NCBI GenBank assembly: GCA_045585895.1
Contig: JAZMZI010000011.1
Span: 9,230 to 73,229, forward strand
Origin: SVTX01 sp045585895
GTDB lineage: Bacteria; Bacillota; Clostridia; Oscillospirales; CAG-272
Direction of reading: 5' to 3'
DNA: 64,000 nt
The notes under the pieces were generated by a model, which searched no databases, was not told the origin of the DNA, and was given only the letters and a program-made list of their open reading frames with translations. Both the position numbers and the translations under genes were made by a program. Of this stretch, positions 43,273-52,795 are shown piece after piece. Numbering within the stretch: position 1 is the stretch's first letter; the number at the start of each line of letters is the position of its first letter.

Positions 43273-44196
43273 ATGAATATACTTCACATGAAATATGCGG
43301 TCGAGGTAGCTCGCCTCGGTTCTCTGAACAAAGCCGCTGAAACGCTGAGAATAGCCCAGCCCAATATAAGCCGTTCCATCAAGGAGCTTGAGGCGGACTT
43401 GGGTATAACTATATTTAACAGAAGCGCAAAGGGAATGGAGCTCACTCCCGACGGCGAAGAGTTTCTTGACTATGCCCGTGATATTTTGCACAGGATAGAC
43501 AAAATGGAGCAATCCTACCGCGACGGCTCACATAAAAAACATAAGTTTTCTATCTCCGTGCCCCGCGCGTGTTATATATCTGCGGCTCTTGCCGAGTTTT
43601 CAAAAAGCATAGGCGATGAAGACGTGGAGATCTATTACAAGGAGACTAACTCCAAGAAGACCGTAAAGAAGCTTTTGGAAAACGAGTACAAGCTCGGCAT
43701 AATCCGTTACTCCGAAAATTACGACAGATATTATAAAACTATGCTTGAAGAGAAGGGATTGAATTACGAGCTTGTTGCTGAGTTTTCTTACGTTCTTTTG
43801 ATGAGCCGCGATAATCCTCTGGCGCAGAAGGAAACGATAACCTACGACGATCTCTCGTCTTATATAGAGATCGCTCACGCAGACCCGTACGTGCCTACCC
43901 TTTCAATGTCAAAGGTGTTCCGCGAGGAGCTTCCCGATAATATAGGTCAGAGAATATTTATCTTCGAAAGAGCGAGCCAGTTCGATCTTCTTTCGGAAAA
44001 TCCGAAAACCTTTATGTGGGTATCCCCCGCATCTCAGCAGATACTTGACAGATACAATCTGGTTCAGCGGGTATGTGAGGGCAATAAGAAGATCTATAAA
44101 GACGTTCTTATCTACCATAAGGGATACAGGCTGACGAAGCTTGATAAGGATTTTATTACCTCGCTTTGCGATGCACGGAGAAAATTCATAAAATAA
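43273..44196 (+). CDS. LysR-family transcriptional regulator
   Basis: 307 residues. The N-terminal winged helix reads LHMKYAVEVARLGSLNKAAE and IAQPNISRSIKELEADLG, the standard LysR fold. A periplasmic-binding-type effector domain follows (about 90-300). The second ATG (43273) is chosen because GAGGG is only 1 base from the first (43267). The gene directly precedes and is co-oriented with adhE and the hydrogenase block, so it may regulate them, but that is inference. The 44197-44415 gap before adhE has no clear promoter beyond a TGTGATAAAAT near 44294-44304. Confidence 0.9.
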   Translation: MNILHMKYAVEVARLGSLNKAAETLRIAQPNISRSIKELEADLGITIFNRSAKGMELTPDGEEFLDYARDILHRIDKMEQSYRDGSHKKHKFSISVPRACYISAALAEFSKSIGDEDVEIYYKETNSKKTVKKLLENEYKLGIIRYSENYDRYYKTMLEEKGLNYELVAEFSYVLLMSRDNPLAQKETITYDDLSSYIEIAHADPYVPTLSMSKVFREELPDNIGQRIFIFERASQFDLLSENPKTFMWVSPASQQILDRYNLVQRVCEGNKKIYKDVLIYHKGYRLTKLDKDFITSLCDARRKFIK

Positions 44197-44415
44197 ACTA
44201 TCTTTATTCCGAAAATCTTTTAGAGATTCATACCTTTATATCCTCAGTGATATTACCGATATAACATTTTAATAATTCCCAAGTGCGCGTATTTGTGATA
44301 AAATATATGCGGAAATGTGGGAGTGCGACGCAATGCGGCATATTCTGTCCTAACGGACGCGATGTGCGGCGCGGCGTAACAGCGTATCGATCAATATATC
44401 AGGAGGACATATAAA

Positions 44416-47112
44416 ATGGAAAACAGAACTTACGAGATCGTAGACAGCGTGGAGAGCTTGCATGAGGCTCTTGCCCGTGTAAGAACGGCGCAGAAGAAAT
44501 TTGCGACCTACACTCAGGAGCAGGTCGACAGGATCTTTTTGGCGGCTGCGTCTGCGGCGGATAAGGCAAGGATAAGCCTTGCGAAGCTGGCAGTGGAAGA
44601 AACGGGAATGGGTATCATTGAGGATAAGGTGATAAAGAATCACTATGCCGCAGAGTATATCTACAATGCGTACAAGGATACCAAGACCTGCGGTGTTATC
44701 GAAGAGGATAAGGCTTTCGGTATCACGAAGATAGCGGAGCCTATCGGCGTGGTTGCCGCAGTTATTCCTACCACGAATCCTACTTCTACCGCGATCTTTA
44801 AGTGCTTATTGGCACTTAAGACCCGTAACGCGATCATAATCAGCCCTCACCCCAGAGCCAAGAGAGCTACTATTGCGGCGGCAAAGCTGGTTCTTGAAGC
44901 GGCGGTTGCGGCGGGCGCTCCCGAAGGGATCATCGATTGGATAGATATTCCTTCTCTTGAAATGACTAACACCGTAATGAGGGAAGCCGATATAATCCTT
45001 GCTACAGGAGGTCCCGGAATGGTCAAGGCGGCGTATTCCTCGGGAAAGCCCGCTCTCGGTGTCGGCGCAGGCAATACCCCCGCGATCATCGACGACACGG
45101 CGGATATTCTTCTTGCGGTCAACTCGATCATTCACTCCAAGACCTTTGATAACGGTATGATCTGCGCGTCGGAGCAGTCGGTTATCGTTCTTGAAAATAT
45201 ATACGACACGGTAAAGGCGGAATTTGCCGCAAGAGGATGCTACTTCCTTGATCCCGCCGAGACCGAAAAGGTCAGAAAGACTATTATCATCAACGGTGCG
45301 CTCAACGCGAAGATCGTTGGTCAGAAAGCGGCAAAAATAGCAGAGCTTGCGGGAGTTTCGGTTCCCGTGGGCACGAAGATACTTATCGGTGAAGTAGAGA
45401 GTGTAGAGCTTTCCGAAGAATTTGCTCACGAAAAGCTTTCCCCCGTACTTGCTATGTACCGAGCAAAGAGCTTTGACGACGCCCTCGATAAGGCAGACGT
45501 TCTCGTTGCGGACGGTGGTTACGGACACACCTCCTCGGTCTATCTCAACGAGACTACCGAAACCGAAAAGCTTGCTAAATTCTCGGCTCGTATGAAGACC
45601 TGCCGTATTCTCGTTAATACTCCCTCCGCACACGGCGGTATCGGAGACCTTTACAACTTCAGACTCGCTCCCTCGCTCACTTTGGGATGCGGAAGCTGGG
45701 GCGGTAACAGCGTTTCCGAAAACGTAGGTGTCAAGCACCTCTTAAACATTAAGACAGTAGCCGAGAGGAGAGAAAATATGCTTTGGTTCAGATCCCCCGA
45801 GAAAATATATATCAAGAAGGGTTGCCTTCCCGTAGCGCTGGATGAGCTTCGCTCTGTCAGAGGCGCGAAAAAGGCATTCATCGTAACCGACACGTTTCTT
45901 TATGAGAACGGTTACACCAAGCCCATCACTGACAAGCTTGACGAGATGGGTATTCAGCACACTACGTTCTGGAGCGTTCAGCCCGATCCCACTCTTGCAA
46001 ACGCTATGGAGGGCGCGGCTCAGATGAGAGCCTTTAAGCCCGATACTATCATAGCGCTGGGCGGTGGCTCGGCTATGGACGCGGGAAAGATCATGTGGGT
46101 GCTTTACGAGCATCCCGAAGCAGACTTTATGGATATGGCAATGAGATTTATTGATATCCGTAAGAGAGTCTATACTTTTCCCAAGATGGGTGAGAAGGCG
46201 TACTTTATTGCAATCCCCACCTCGGCAGGCACGGGTTCAGAGGTCACGCCCTTCGCAGTAATTACCGATGAAAAGACCGGCGTTAAATATCCTCTTGCCG
46301 ACTACGAGCTTCTTCCCAATATGGCGATCATTGATACCGATTTTCATATGTCGGCTCCCAAGGGGCTTACCGCCGCTTCGGGTATCGACGCAGTAACTCA
46401 CGCAGTTGAGGCGTATGCCGCAATGCTTGCCACCGACTACACCGACGGGCTTGCGATTCAGGCTCTCAAGAATATCTTCAAGTATCTTCCCAGAGCTTAC
46501 GATAACGGTCAGGCCGACGTGGAGGCAAGAGAGAAGATGGCTAACGCGGCAACTATTGCGGGTATGGCGTTCGCAAACGCATTCCTCGGTGTATGTCACT
46601 CTATGGCTCATAAGCTCGGCGCGTTCCACCATCTGCCTCACGGAGTTGCCAACGCTCTTATGATCGAGGAGGTACTTCGCTTCAACGCAAGCGAGGCTCC
46701 CGCGAAGATGGGTACGTTCTCACAGTACGATCATCCTCATACTCTTGAGAGATACGCCGAGATAGCAGACGCGCTTTGTCTTGGCGGTAACACAAACGAA
46801 GAAAAGCTTGAAAACCTTATTAAGGCAATAAACGATCTGAAGGCTCGCGTTGGAATCAAGGCGACCATCAAGGATTACGGCGTCGATGAATCCGACTTTC
46901 TTGCCCGTCTCGACGATATGGTAGAGCAGGCATTCGACGATCAGTGTACGGGTGCCAATCCCCGTTATCCCCTTATGAGTGAGATCCGTCAGATGTACCT
47001 AAACGCGTACTACGGAGATCATTTTACCGAGCAGGAGATGCCCGACAGAGATATTATAAGCGTTGAAGTCGATGCAGTCAAGGCTCCCTACCTCAAGGGC
47101 AAAAAGTCGTAA
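44416..47112 (+). CDS. adhE: Bifunctional acetaldehyde-CoA / alcohol dehydrogenase AdhE
   Basis: 898 residues. AdhE reduces acetyl-CoA to acetaldehyde and then to ethanol, regenerating NAD+. The N-terminal aldehyde dehydrogenase domain (about 1-440) has catalytic Cys250 in FDNGMICASEQS. The C-terminal iron-type alcohol dehydrogenase domain (about 455-890) has ALGGGSAMDAGKIMW and the metal-binding HSMAHKLGAFHHLPHG. It is preceded by AGGAGG. It is the main ethanol enzyme of a fermenter and sits at the head of a co-oriented series that continues into hydrogenase genes. Confidence 0.97.
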   Translation: MENRTYEIVDSVESLHEALARVRTAQKKFATYTQEQVDRIFLAAASAADKARISLAKLAVEETGMGIIEDKVIKNHYAAEYIYNAYKDTKTCGVIEEDKAFGITKIAEPIGVVAAVIPTTNPTSTAIFKCLLALKTRNAIIISPHPRAKRATIAAAKLVLEAAVAAGAPEGIIDWIDIPSLEMTNTVMREADIILATGGPGMVKAAYSSGKPALGVGAGNTPAIIDDTADILLAVNSIIHSKTFDNGMICASEQSVIVLENIYDTVKAEFAARGCYFLDPAETEKVRKTIIINGALNAKIVGQKAAKIAELAGVSVPVGTKILIGEVESVELSEEFAHEKLSPVLAMYRAKSFDDALDKADVLVADGGYGHTSSVYLNETTETEKLAKFSARMKTCRILVNTPSAHGGIGDLYNFRLAPSLTLGCGSWGGNSVSENVGVKHLLNIKTVAERRENMLWFRSPEKIYIKKGCLPVALDELRSVRGAKKAFIVTDTFLYENGYTKPITDKLDEMGIQHTTFWSVQPDPTLANAMEGAAQMRAFKPDTIIALGGGSAMDAGKIMWVLYEHPEADFMDMAMRFIDIRKRVYTFPKMGEKAYFIAIPTSAGTGSEVTPFAVITDEKTGVKYPLADYELLPNMAIIDTDFHMSAPKGLTAASGIDAVTHAVEAYAAMLATDYTDGLAIQALKNIFKYLPRAYDNGQADVEAREKMANAATIAGMAFANAFLGVCHSMAHKLGAFHHLPHGVANALMIEEVLRFNASEAPAKMGTFSQYDHPHTLERYAEIADALCLGGNTNEEKLENLIKAINDLKARVGIKATIKDYGVDESDFLARLDDMVEQAFDDQCTGANPRYPLMSEIRQMYLNAYYGDHFTEQEMPDRDIISVEVDAVKAPYLKGKKS

Positions 47113-47130
47113 ATCAAGGAGGAAAGAGAA

Positions 47131-47880
47131 ATGAAACTTGACAGAGTAATTGCAGTAAGAAATAATAAGACCGTTTATCGCGACGGTGACAGATGCGTTA
47201 AGGTGTTTAACGCAGAGTATTCCAAGGCTGACGTGCTTAACGAGGCCCTCAATCAGGCGAGGATCGAAGAGACGGGACTCAATATTCCCAAGGTACTTGA
47301 GGTCACTATGATCGACGGCAAGTGGGCTATCGTTTCGGAGTATATAAAGGGCAAAACTCTCGCTCAGCTTATTGCTGAGGATCCCGAAAAGAAAGAAGAA
47401 TATATTGATCTTCTCGTTGACATACAGATGACGGTCCACGGAAAGACCTGCCCCCTCCTTAACAAGCTTAAGGACAAGATGAGCCGCAAGATCGCAGAAA
47501 CCGATTTCGACGCCACTACAAGATACGATCTTCATACCCGTCTTGAAGGTATGCCCAAGCACACCAAGGTCTGCCACGGAGACTTTAATCCCTCGAATAT
47601 CATAATTGCCGAGGACGGCACGCCCTATATTCTCGACTGGTCGCACGCTACTCAAGGTAACGCATCTGCAGACGTAGCGCGCACGTATCTTTTGTTTTGG
47701 CTCAACGGCGATACGGAGGGAGCGGAGTTTTATCTTAATCTCTTCTGCAAAAAGAGCGATACCGCAAAGCAGTACGTTCAGAAGTGGATGCCTATCGTAG
47801 CCGCGTCTCAGTCGGTCAAGGGCAACGAAAAGGAAAGAGAATTGCTTTCAAGCTGGGTAGGCGTTGTAGATTATCAGTAA
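47131..47880 (+). CDS. Aminoglycoside-phosphotransferase-like (APH) family kinase
   Basis: 249 residues, a protein-kinase-like fold: a nucleotide loop near the N-terminus, an EYIKGKTLAQLI hinge, the catalytic CHGDFNPSNIII, and the metal-binding ILDWSHATQG. Such kinases also phosphorylate choline, sugars or other small molecules. It lies 18 bases after adhE with its own AAGGAGG, so it is co-transcribed. This suggests a metabolic rather than an antibiotic-resistance role; the substrate is unknown. Confidence 0.85.
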   Translation: MKLDRVIAVRNNKTVYRDGDRCVKVFNAEYSKADVLNEALNQARIEETGLNIPKVLEVTMIDGKWAIVSEYIKGKTLAQLIAEDPEKKEEYIDLLVDIQMTVHGKTCPLLNKLKDKMSRKIAETDFDATTRYDLHTRLEGMPKHTKVCHGDFNPSNIIIAEDGTPYILDWSHATQGNASADVARTYLLFWLNGDTEGAEFYLNLFCKKSDTAKQYVQKWMPIVAASQSVKGNEKERELLSSWVGVVDYQ

Positions 47881-47963
47881 TTAAGGTAAGATCACGGGAA
47901 GCTCAGAACCATTCGGAAGGGTTTTGAGCCGTTCTCGCAAAATACATAGAAAGAGGAAAAGTT

Positions 47964-48206
47964 ATGATTAAAATTACGGTTTGTATTGGAAGCTCTTGCC
48001 ATATCAAGGGCTCCCGTCAGGTAGTAGCACAGCTTCAGGATCTTATAGCGGAACATGCCCTTTCGGAGAAGGTAGAGCTTGGCGGAACCTTCTGCATGGG
48101 CAACTGTCAGAGCGGCGTTTGCGTTACGGTAGACGACAAATTCTGTTCGGTCACTCCCGAAACCGTTAACGAGTTCTTTGAGCGCGAAGTTTTGGCGAGG
48201 GTATAA
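47964..48206 (+). CDS. Small thioredoxin-like [2Fe-2S] ferredoxin, first of a pair
   Basis: 80 residues. The four Cys of a thioredoxin-fold [2Fe-2S] protein are visible: CIGSSC near the N-terminus and CMGNC later. These proteins resemble the C-terminal half of NuoE/HydC and carry single electrons. It starts MIKITVCIGSSCHIKG, has GAGG upstream, and lies 2 bases before a second homologous gene. Both precede a sensory hydrogenase, implying electron delivery to or from it. Confidence 0.85.
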   Translation: MIKITVCIGSSCHIKGSRQVVAQLQDLIAEHALSEKVELGGTFCMGNCQSGVCVTVDDKFCSVTPETVNEFFEREVLARV

Positions 48207-48208
48207 GT

Positions 48209-48472
48209 ATGATTTTCGTTCAGATCTGCGTTGGCTCGTCCTGTCACCTTAAAGGCTCACAGGAGATAGTCGAGCTGATGGAGAGCGCAATAAAGGAGTA
48301 TAATATCGAGGACGAGGTAGTTCTTTCGGGTAGCTTTTGCATCGGAAAGTGTAACCGTGTCGGCGTGACCGTTCAGGTCGACGATGAAGTGCACGTCGGT
48401 GTCACAAAAGAGAATTTCAGGGAGTTCTTCAAGAAGAACATACTTGAAGCTATAGAAAAAGAAGGGGTTTGA
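48209..48472 (+). CDS. Small thioredoxin-like [2Fe-2S] ferredoxin, second of a pair
   Basis: 87 residues and homologous to the preceding gene, with CVGSSCHLKGSQEIVE and the CIGKC motif, so the two arose by tandem duplication. It ends 5 bases before the HydS-like ATG, indicating tight co-expression. The likely role is electron transfer within the hydrogenase module. Confidence 0.85.
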   Translation: MIFVQICVGSSCHLKGSQEIVELMESAIKEYNIEDEVVLSGSFCIGKCNRVGVTVQVDDEVHVGVTKENFREFFKKNILEAIEKEGV

Positions 48473-48477
48473 CGGTT

Positions 48478-50157
48478 ATGGCAAATTGCTTGACTTTAAA
48501 AAAATCAAACTGCAAAAACTGCTATAAGTGTATTCGACACTGCCCCGTAAAAGCGATACGTTTTTCGGGAAATCAGGCTCATATTATAGGTAACGAGTGC
48601 ATTTTGTGCGGCCACTGTTTCGTGGTTTGCCCTCAAAATGCCAAGGAGATAGTGGACGGCACAGAAAAGGCAAGAGTTTTGCTTCAAGGGGGCGCCCCTG
48701 TTGTCGTTAGCCTTGCGCCTTCATTTATAGCTAATTATGACGGCATTGGAATTGAATCTATGCGCCGCGCGTTGAAAAAACTTGGATTTTTCGATGTTGA
48801 GGAGACCGCTATCGGAGCGACGATCGTAAAAAGCGAATATGAGCGTATGCTGCTTGAAGAGGAGAGAGACGTAATTATATCCTCGTGCTGCCATTCCGTG
48901 AATCTGCTTATCCAAAAGCATCATCCCGCTTGCTTGCCTTATCTTGCCGACGTTATGTCGCCAATGCAGGCGCATTGTGACGACATCAAGAGAAGGATCC
49001 CCAACGCCAAGACCGTGTTTATAGGTCCTTGCGTGGCGAAAAAGGATGAAGCCGAGTACTACGAGGGAATCGTTGACGCGGTGCTGACGTTCGAAGAGCT
49101 TACCAATTGGTTAAAAGCCGAGAAGATCGAGCTTGAAAGGGAAATGGATAATACTCCCGAAAGCAGAGCAAGGTTTTTCCCTACTACGGGCGGAGTCCTT
49201 AAGACTATGGCGCAGAATGCTCAAGGCTATACCTATATCGCCATTGACGGCGTTGAAAACTGTATTTCTGCTTTAAAAGACATAGAAAGCGGTAAGATAC
49301 ATAAGTGCTTTATCGAAATGTCTGCCTGCGCGGGAAGCTGTATAGGCGGTCCCGTTATGGAGAAGTATCACAGCACATCCCCCATCAAGGATTATATAAT
49401 CGTTTCCGAATATGCGGGTGAGCGTGATTTTGAAGTGGAGCAGCCCGCTCATATGAATTTGAAAAAGAATTTCACGGCAATAGAGCATAAGCTGGCTCAA
49501 CCTTCCGAGGAGGAGATAGCGTCAGCGCTCCGCCAGATGGGCAAATTTAAGGAATCCGACGAATTGAATTGCGGTACCTGCGGTTACAATTCCTGCCGTG
49601 AAAAGGCAATAGCCATTATTCAGGGTAAGGCGGAAAGCTCAATGTGTCTGCCTAACCTCCTTGATAAAGCCGAAAGTTTTTCCGATACCATCGTTAAGAA
49701 TACCCCCTACGGACTTATCGTTCTTAATGAGAATCTCGAGGTTCAGCAGATCAATAACTCCGCGTGCAAGATAATGAATATCCGCTCTTCCTCCGACGTT
49801 TTGGGTGAGCCCGTCATTCGCATCCTTGACCCCGCCGTTTTCGCGCAGGTCAAAAACAGTGGAAGAAGCGTGCGAGACAGACGCACCTATCTTGCCGAAT
49901 ATAAGAAATATATCGAGCAGACGGTGGTATACGACCCGGATTCTCATATGCTGGTCGGAATTATGCGTGACATTACCGACGAAGAGGCAGAGAGAGAAAA
50001 GAAGGCGAGACTTAATATGCATACCGTTGAGGTTGCGGATACCGTAGTTGAGAAGCAGATGAGGATAGTTCAGGAGATCGCGTCACTTCTCGGTGAGACC
50101 GCCGCTGAGACCAAGATCGCTTTGACGAAGCTGAAGGAGTCTATTGCCGATGAATGA
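48478..50157 (+). CDS. hydS: Sensory [FeFe]-hydrogenase with PAS domain (HydS-like, group C)
   Basis: 559 residues. Two [4Fe-4S] ferredoxin clusters (Cys12/15/18/22 and 41/44/47/51) lead to an H-cluster domain with altered signatures: SSCCHS (135-140), GPCVAKK (183-189) and EMSACAGSCIGG (280-291). A further Fe-S motif, CGTCGYNSC (365-373), and a PAS domain (about 410-480) follow. This is the architecture of HydS, thought to sense H2 and signal rather than produce it. It overlaps the SpoIIE-type phosphatase gene by 8 bases, so the phosphatase is the probable output. The ATG at 48478 is preferred over a TTG at 48469. Confidence 0.88.
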   Translation: MANCLTLKKSNCKNCYKCIRHCPVKAIRFSGNQAHIIGNECILCGHCFVVCPQNAKEIVDGTEKARVLLQGGAPVVVSLAPSFIANYDGIGIESMRRALKKLGFFDVEETAIGATIVKSEYERMLLEEERDVIISSCCHSVNLLIQKHHPACLPYLADVMSPMQAHCDDIKRRIPNAKTVFIGPCVAKKDEAEYYEGIVDAVLTFEELTNWLKAEKIELEREMDNTPESRARFFPTTGGVLKTMAQNAQGYTYIAIDGVENCISALKDIESGKIHKCFIEMSACAGSCIGGPVMEKYHSTSPIKDYIIVSEYAGERDFEVEQPAHMNLKKNFTAIEHKLAQPSEEEIASALRQMGKFKESDELNCGTCGYNSCREKAIAIIQGKAESSMCLPNLLDKAESFSDTIVKNTPYGLIVLNENLEVQQINNSACKIMNIRSSSDVLGEPVIRILDPAVFAQVKNSGRSVRDRRTYLAEYKKYIEQTVVYDPDSHMLVGIMRDITDEEAEREKKARLNMHTVEVADTVVEKQMRIVQEIASLLGETAAETKIALTKLKESIADE

Positions 50158-51322
50158 TCTTTGTGCAGATATAGGATATAAAAGCATCAATCACGTTGGC
50201 GAGGAGCTTTGCGGAGACCACGTTGACGTGGTTGAGGAAAACGAAAATTCCACCGTTATCGTTCTGGCGGATGGACTTGGTTCGGGAGTTAAGGCGAGTA
50301 TTCTCTCAACGCTGACTTCAAAGATCATTTCCACCATGATGGCGGCGGGACTTCCCATTGAAGAGTGCGTTGCGACTATCGCGGCAACTCTGCCCGTGTG
50401 CTCGGTTCGCGGAGTGGCGTATTCGACGTTTACCATCATTCATCTTCTCAACAACGAAATAGCCGAGATCATCCAGTACGATAACCCCCACGTTATCGTT
50501 ATAAGAGATCTTGAGGTATACGATTATCCCAAGACCGAAATGAATATCGGCGGTAAGAAGATATATAAATCCACCGTGAGATTGCAGGAAGACGACGTGT
50601 TTATTGCCATGAGCGACGGCTGTCCTCACGCGGGCATGGGTGCGAAATACAATTTCGGATGGAAGAGAGAGGATATTGCCGACTATATGGTTGCCTGCGT
50701 TGCGGGCGGATATACCGCAAAGAACCTTTCGACTATGTTAGTGGACGAGTGCGATAATCTGTACGGTCATAAGCCGGGAGACGATACCACCGCCTGCGTT
50801 GTCAAGATCCGAAAGAGAGAGCCGATGAACATACTTTTCGGTCCTCCCTCAAACCGCGACGATGCAAACAGAATGATGTCGCTGTTCTTCTCGAAAGAGG
50901 GAAAGCATATTATCTGCGGAGGCACGACCTCGTCTATTGCCGCTAAATATCTTGGCAAGCCTCTTCGCGCAAGTCTAAGCTTTGAGCGAAGCGACGTTCC
51001 CCCTATTGCTACGCTTGAGGGTGTCGATCTCGTTACTGAGGGCGTTATTACTATGAATAAGGTCATCCAGTACGCCAAGGACTATCTCGGAGAGAACGAG
51101 CTTTACGAGGAATGGAGCTTCAGAAAAGACGGAGCCTCGCTTATCAGCAGACTTCTTTTCGAAGAAGCGACGGATATTAACTTTTACGTTGGAAGGGCGG
51201 TCAACCCCGCTCACCAGAATCCCGATCTTCCCATTAACTTCAATATAAAGATGAATCTCGTTGAGGAGCTTTCAGATTGTTTGAAAAAGATGGGTAAGAG
51301 GATCAAGGTCAGTTATTTTTAA
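50150..51322 (+). CDS. SpoIIE/PP2C-type serine phosphatase
   Basis: 390 residues. The PP2C metal sites are visible: LADGLGSGVKASILS (about 35-49), MSDGCPHAGMG, and GDDTTACVVKIR. The C-terminal part (about 230-390) has no recognised domain and may bind an effector or the partner. It overlaps the hydS stop by 8 bases, meaning translational coupling with the hydrogenase sensor. This pairing (PAS-hydrogenase with a SpoIIE-like phosphatase) is known in ruminal Clostridia; the target protein is not in view. Confidence 0.9.
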   Translation: MNDLCADIGYKSINHVGEELCGDHVDVVEENENSTVIVLADGLGSGVKASILSTLTSKIISTMMAAGLPIEECVATIAATLPVCSVRGVAYSTFTIIHLLNNEIAEIIQYDNPHVIVIRDLEVYDYPKTEMNIGGKKIYKSTVRLQEDDVFIAMSDGCPHAGMGAKYNFGWKREDIADYMVACVAGGYTAKNLSTMLVDECDNLYGHKPGDDTTACVVKIRKREPMNILFGPPSNRDDANRMMSLFFSKEGKHIICGGTTSSIAAKYLGKPLRASLSFERSDVPPIATLEGVDLVTEGVITMNKVIQYAKDYLGENELYEEWSFRKDGASLISRLLFEEATDINFYVGRAVNPAHQNPDLPINFNIKMNLVEELSDCLKKMGKRIKVSYF

Positions 51323-51339
51323 AGCAAAAGGAGACAATA

Positions 51340-52770
51340 ATGCGTAAGTTTGATACTAAAGTACAGCATTTGAAATATAAGGTTTTGCGTGAGGTCGCAC
51401 GCCTTGCGTGGGAAGATAAGCTGCTTGAGAACGTTATGGATATTCCCGAAAAGCTTGCGCCCGGTAAGGAGCCTACAGTGCGCTGCTGCGTATACAAGGA
51501 GAGAGCGATCCTCGGAGAGCGAGTAAAGCTCGCCATGGGCGGTGATAAAAATAACCCAAACATTATCGAGGTTATTGATATTGCGTGTGATGAGTGTCCT
51601 GTTGGAGGATTTGAGGTTACCAACGCTTGCCGCGGCTGTCTTGCTCACCGTTGCGAGGATGTCTGCCGTTTTGGTGCTATCACCTTCGATCACAATCACG
51701 TAGCGCATATAGATAAGTCCAAATGTAAGGAGTGCGGTGCTTGCGCAAAGGTCTGCCCCTATACGGCGATAGTCAGCCGCAAGCGTCCTTGCCAGAACGC
51801 TTGTAAGGTAAAAGCAATATCCATGAATGAGGATAAGGCGGCAGCAATCGATAACTCCAAGTGTATCCAGTGCGGAGCTTGTGTTTATCAGTGTCCCTTC
51901 GGCGCGATCACTGATAAGTCCTTTATGCTTAACGCTATTGATATTCTCAAAAAGAGTGAGCGTAATACGCGCGGAGGCAATTATAAGGTATATGCGGTTG
52001 TAGCTCCTTCAATATCCAGCCAGTTCTCCTATGCGAAACTCGGTCAGGTAATAACGGGACTTAAAAAGCTTGGTTTCCACGACGTTATTGAAGCGGCTCT
52101 CGGTGCGGACATGGTAGCTATGGAGGAGGCTAAGGAGCTTTCCGAAAAGGGACTTCTCACAAGCTCTTGCTGTCCCGCGTTCGTTCAGTATATCAAGTCT
52201 GCTTTCCCAAATCTTGTAGATCATATTTCTCACAATATGTCGCCTATGGCGGTTCTTGCAAAATATATTAAGGAAACAACGCCCAATTCCAAGGTTATAT
52301 TTATTGGTCCTTGCACTGCGAAGAAGGCAGAGGCTCAGCTTGAGAATGTTAAGCCTTACGTCGATGCCGTGCTTACCTTTGAAGAGCTTCAGGCTCTCTT
52401 TGACAGCCGTGATTTTGACCTCTCTGCCTTTGAGGAAGGCGTGCTTGATAACGCATCCTACTTTGGACGTATCTTCGCAAGAAGCGGAGGACTTACCGAT
52501 GCGGCTGCACAGGCTATGAAGGAGCAGAATATCGACTTTGAAATCAAGCCCGTGGTTTGTGACGGAATAGAGGCGTGTCGTATGGCGCTCCTTAAACTCA
52601 GCAAGGGTGCGCTTGACGGCAACTTTATAGAGGGTATGGCATGTATCGGCGGTTGTATCGGCGGTGCGGGATGCCTCACTCACGGTGAAAAGAATAAGGC
52701 TGAGGTCGATAAATACGGCAGAGAGGCACTTGAAAAGAATATCAGCGATGCTATTTCGCTGTTAAAATAA
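51340..52770 (+). CDS. [FeFe]-hydrogenase, monomeric ferredoxin-type (HydA, group B-like)
   Basis: 476 residues. The N-terminal half carries several Cys-rich [4Fe-4S] sites, including CKECGACAKVCP and CIQCGACVYQCP. The H-cluster domain shows TSSCCPAFVQYI, FIGPCTAKKAEAQ and EGMACIGGCIGGAGC, all cluster ligands present, so it should be catalytic, evolving or oxidising H2 with ferredoxin. It lies 18 bases after the phosphatase gene. With hydS it forms the expected pair of a sensor and a working enzyme. Confidence 0.92.
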   Translation: MRKFDTKVQHLKYKVLREVARLAWEDKLLENVMDIPEKLAPGKEPTVRCCVYKERAILGERVKLAMGGDKNNPNIIEVIDIACDECPVGGFEVTNACRGCLAHRCEDVCRFGAITFDHNHVAHIDKSKCKECGACAKVCPYTAIVSRKRPCQNACKVKAISMNEDKAAAIDNSKCIQCGACVYQCPFGAITDKSFMLNAIDILKKSERNTRGGNYKVYAVVAPSISSQFSYAKLGQVITGLKKLGFHDVIEAALGADMVAMEEAKELSEKGLLTSSCCPAFVQYIKSAFPNLVDHISHNMSPMAVLAKYIKETTPNSKVIFIGPCTAKKAEAQLENVKPYVDAVLTFEELQALFDSRDFDLSAFEEGVLDNASYFGRIFARSGGLTDAAAQAMKEQNIDFEIKPVVCDGIEACRMALLKLSKGALDGNFIEGMACIGGCIGGAGCLTHGEKNKAEVDKYGREALEKNISDAISLLK

Positions 52771-52795
52771 TTAATATAAAAAAGGAGATTTTGAA

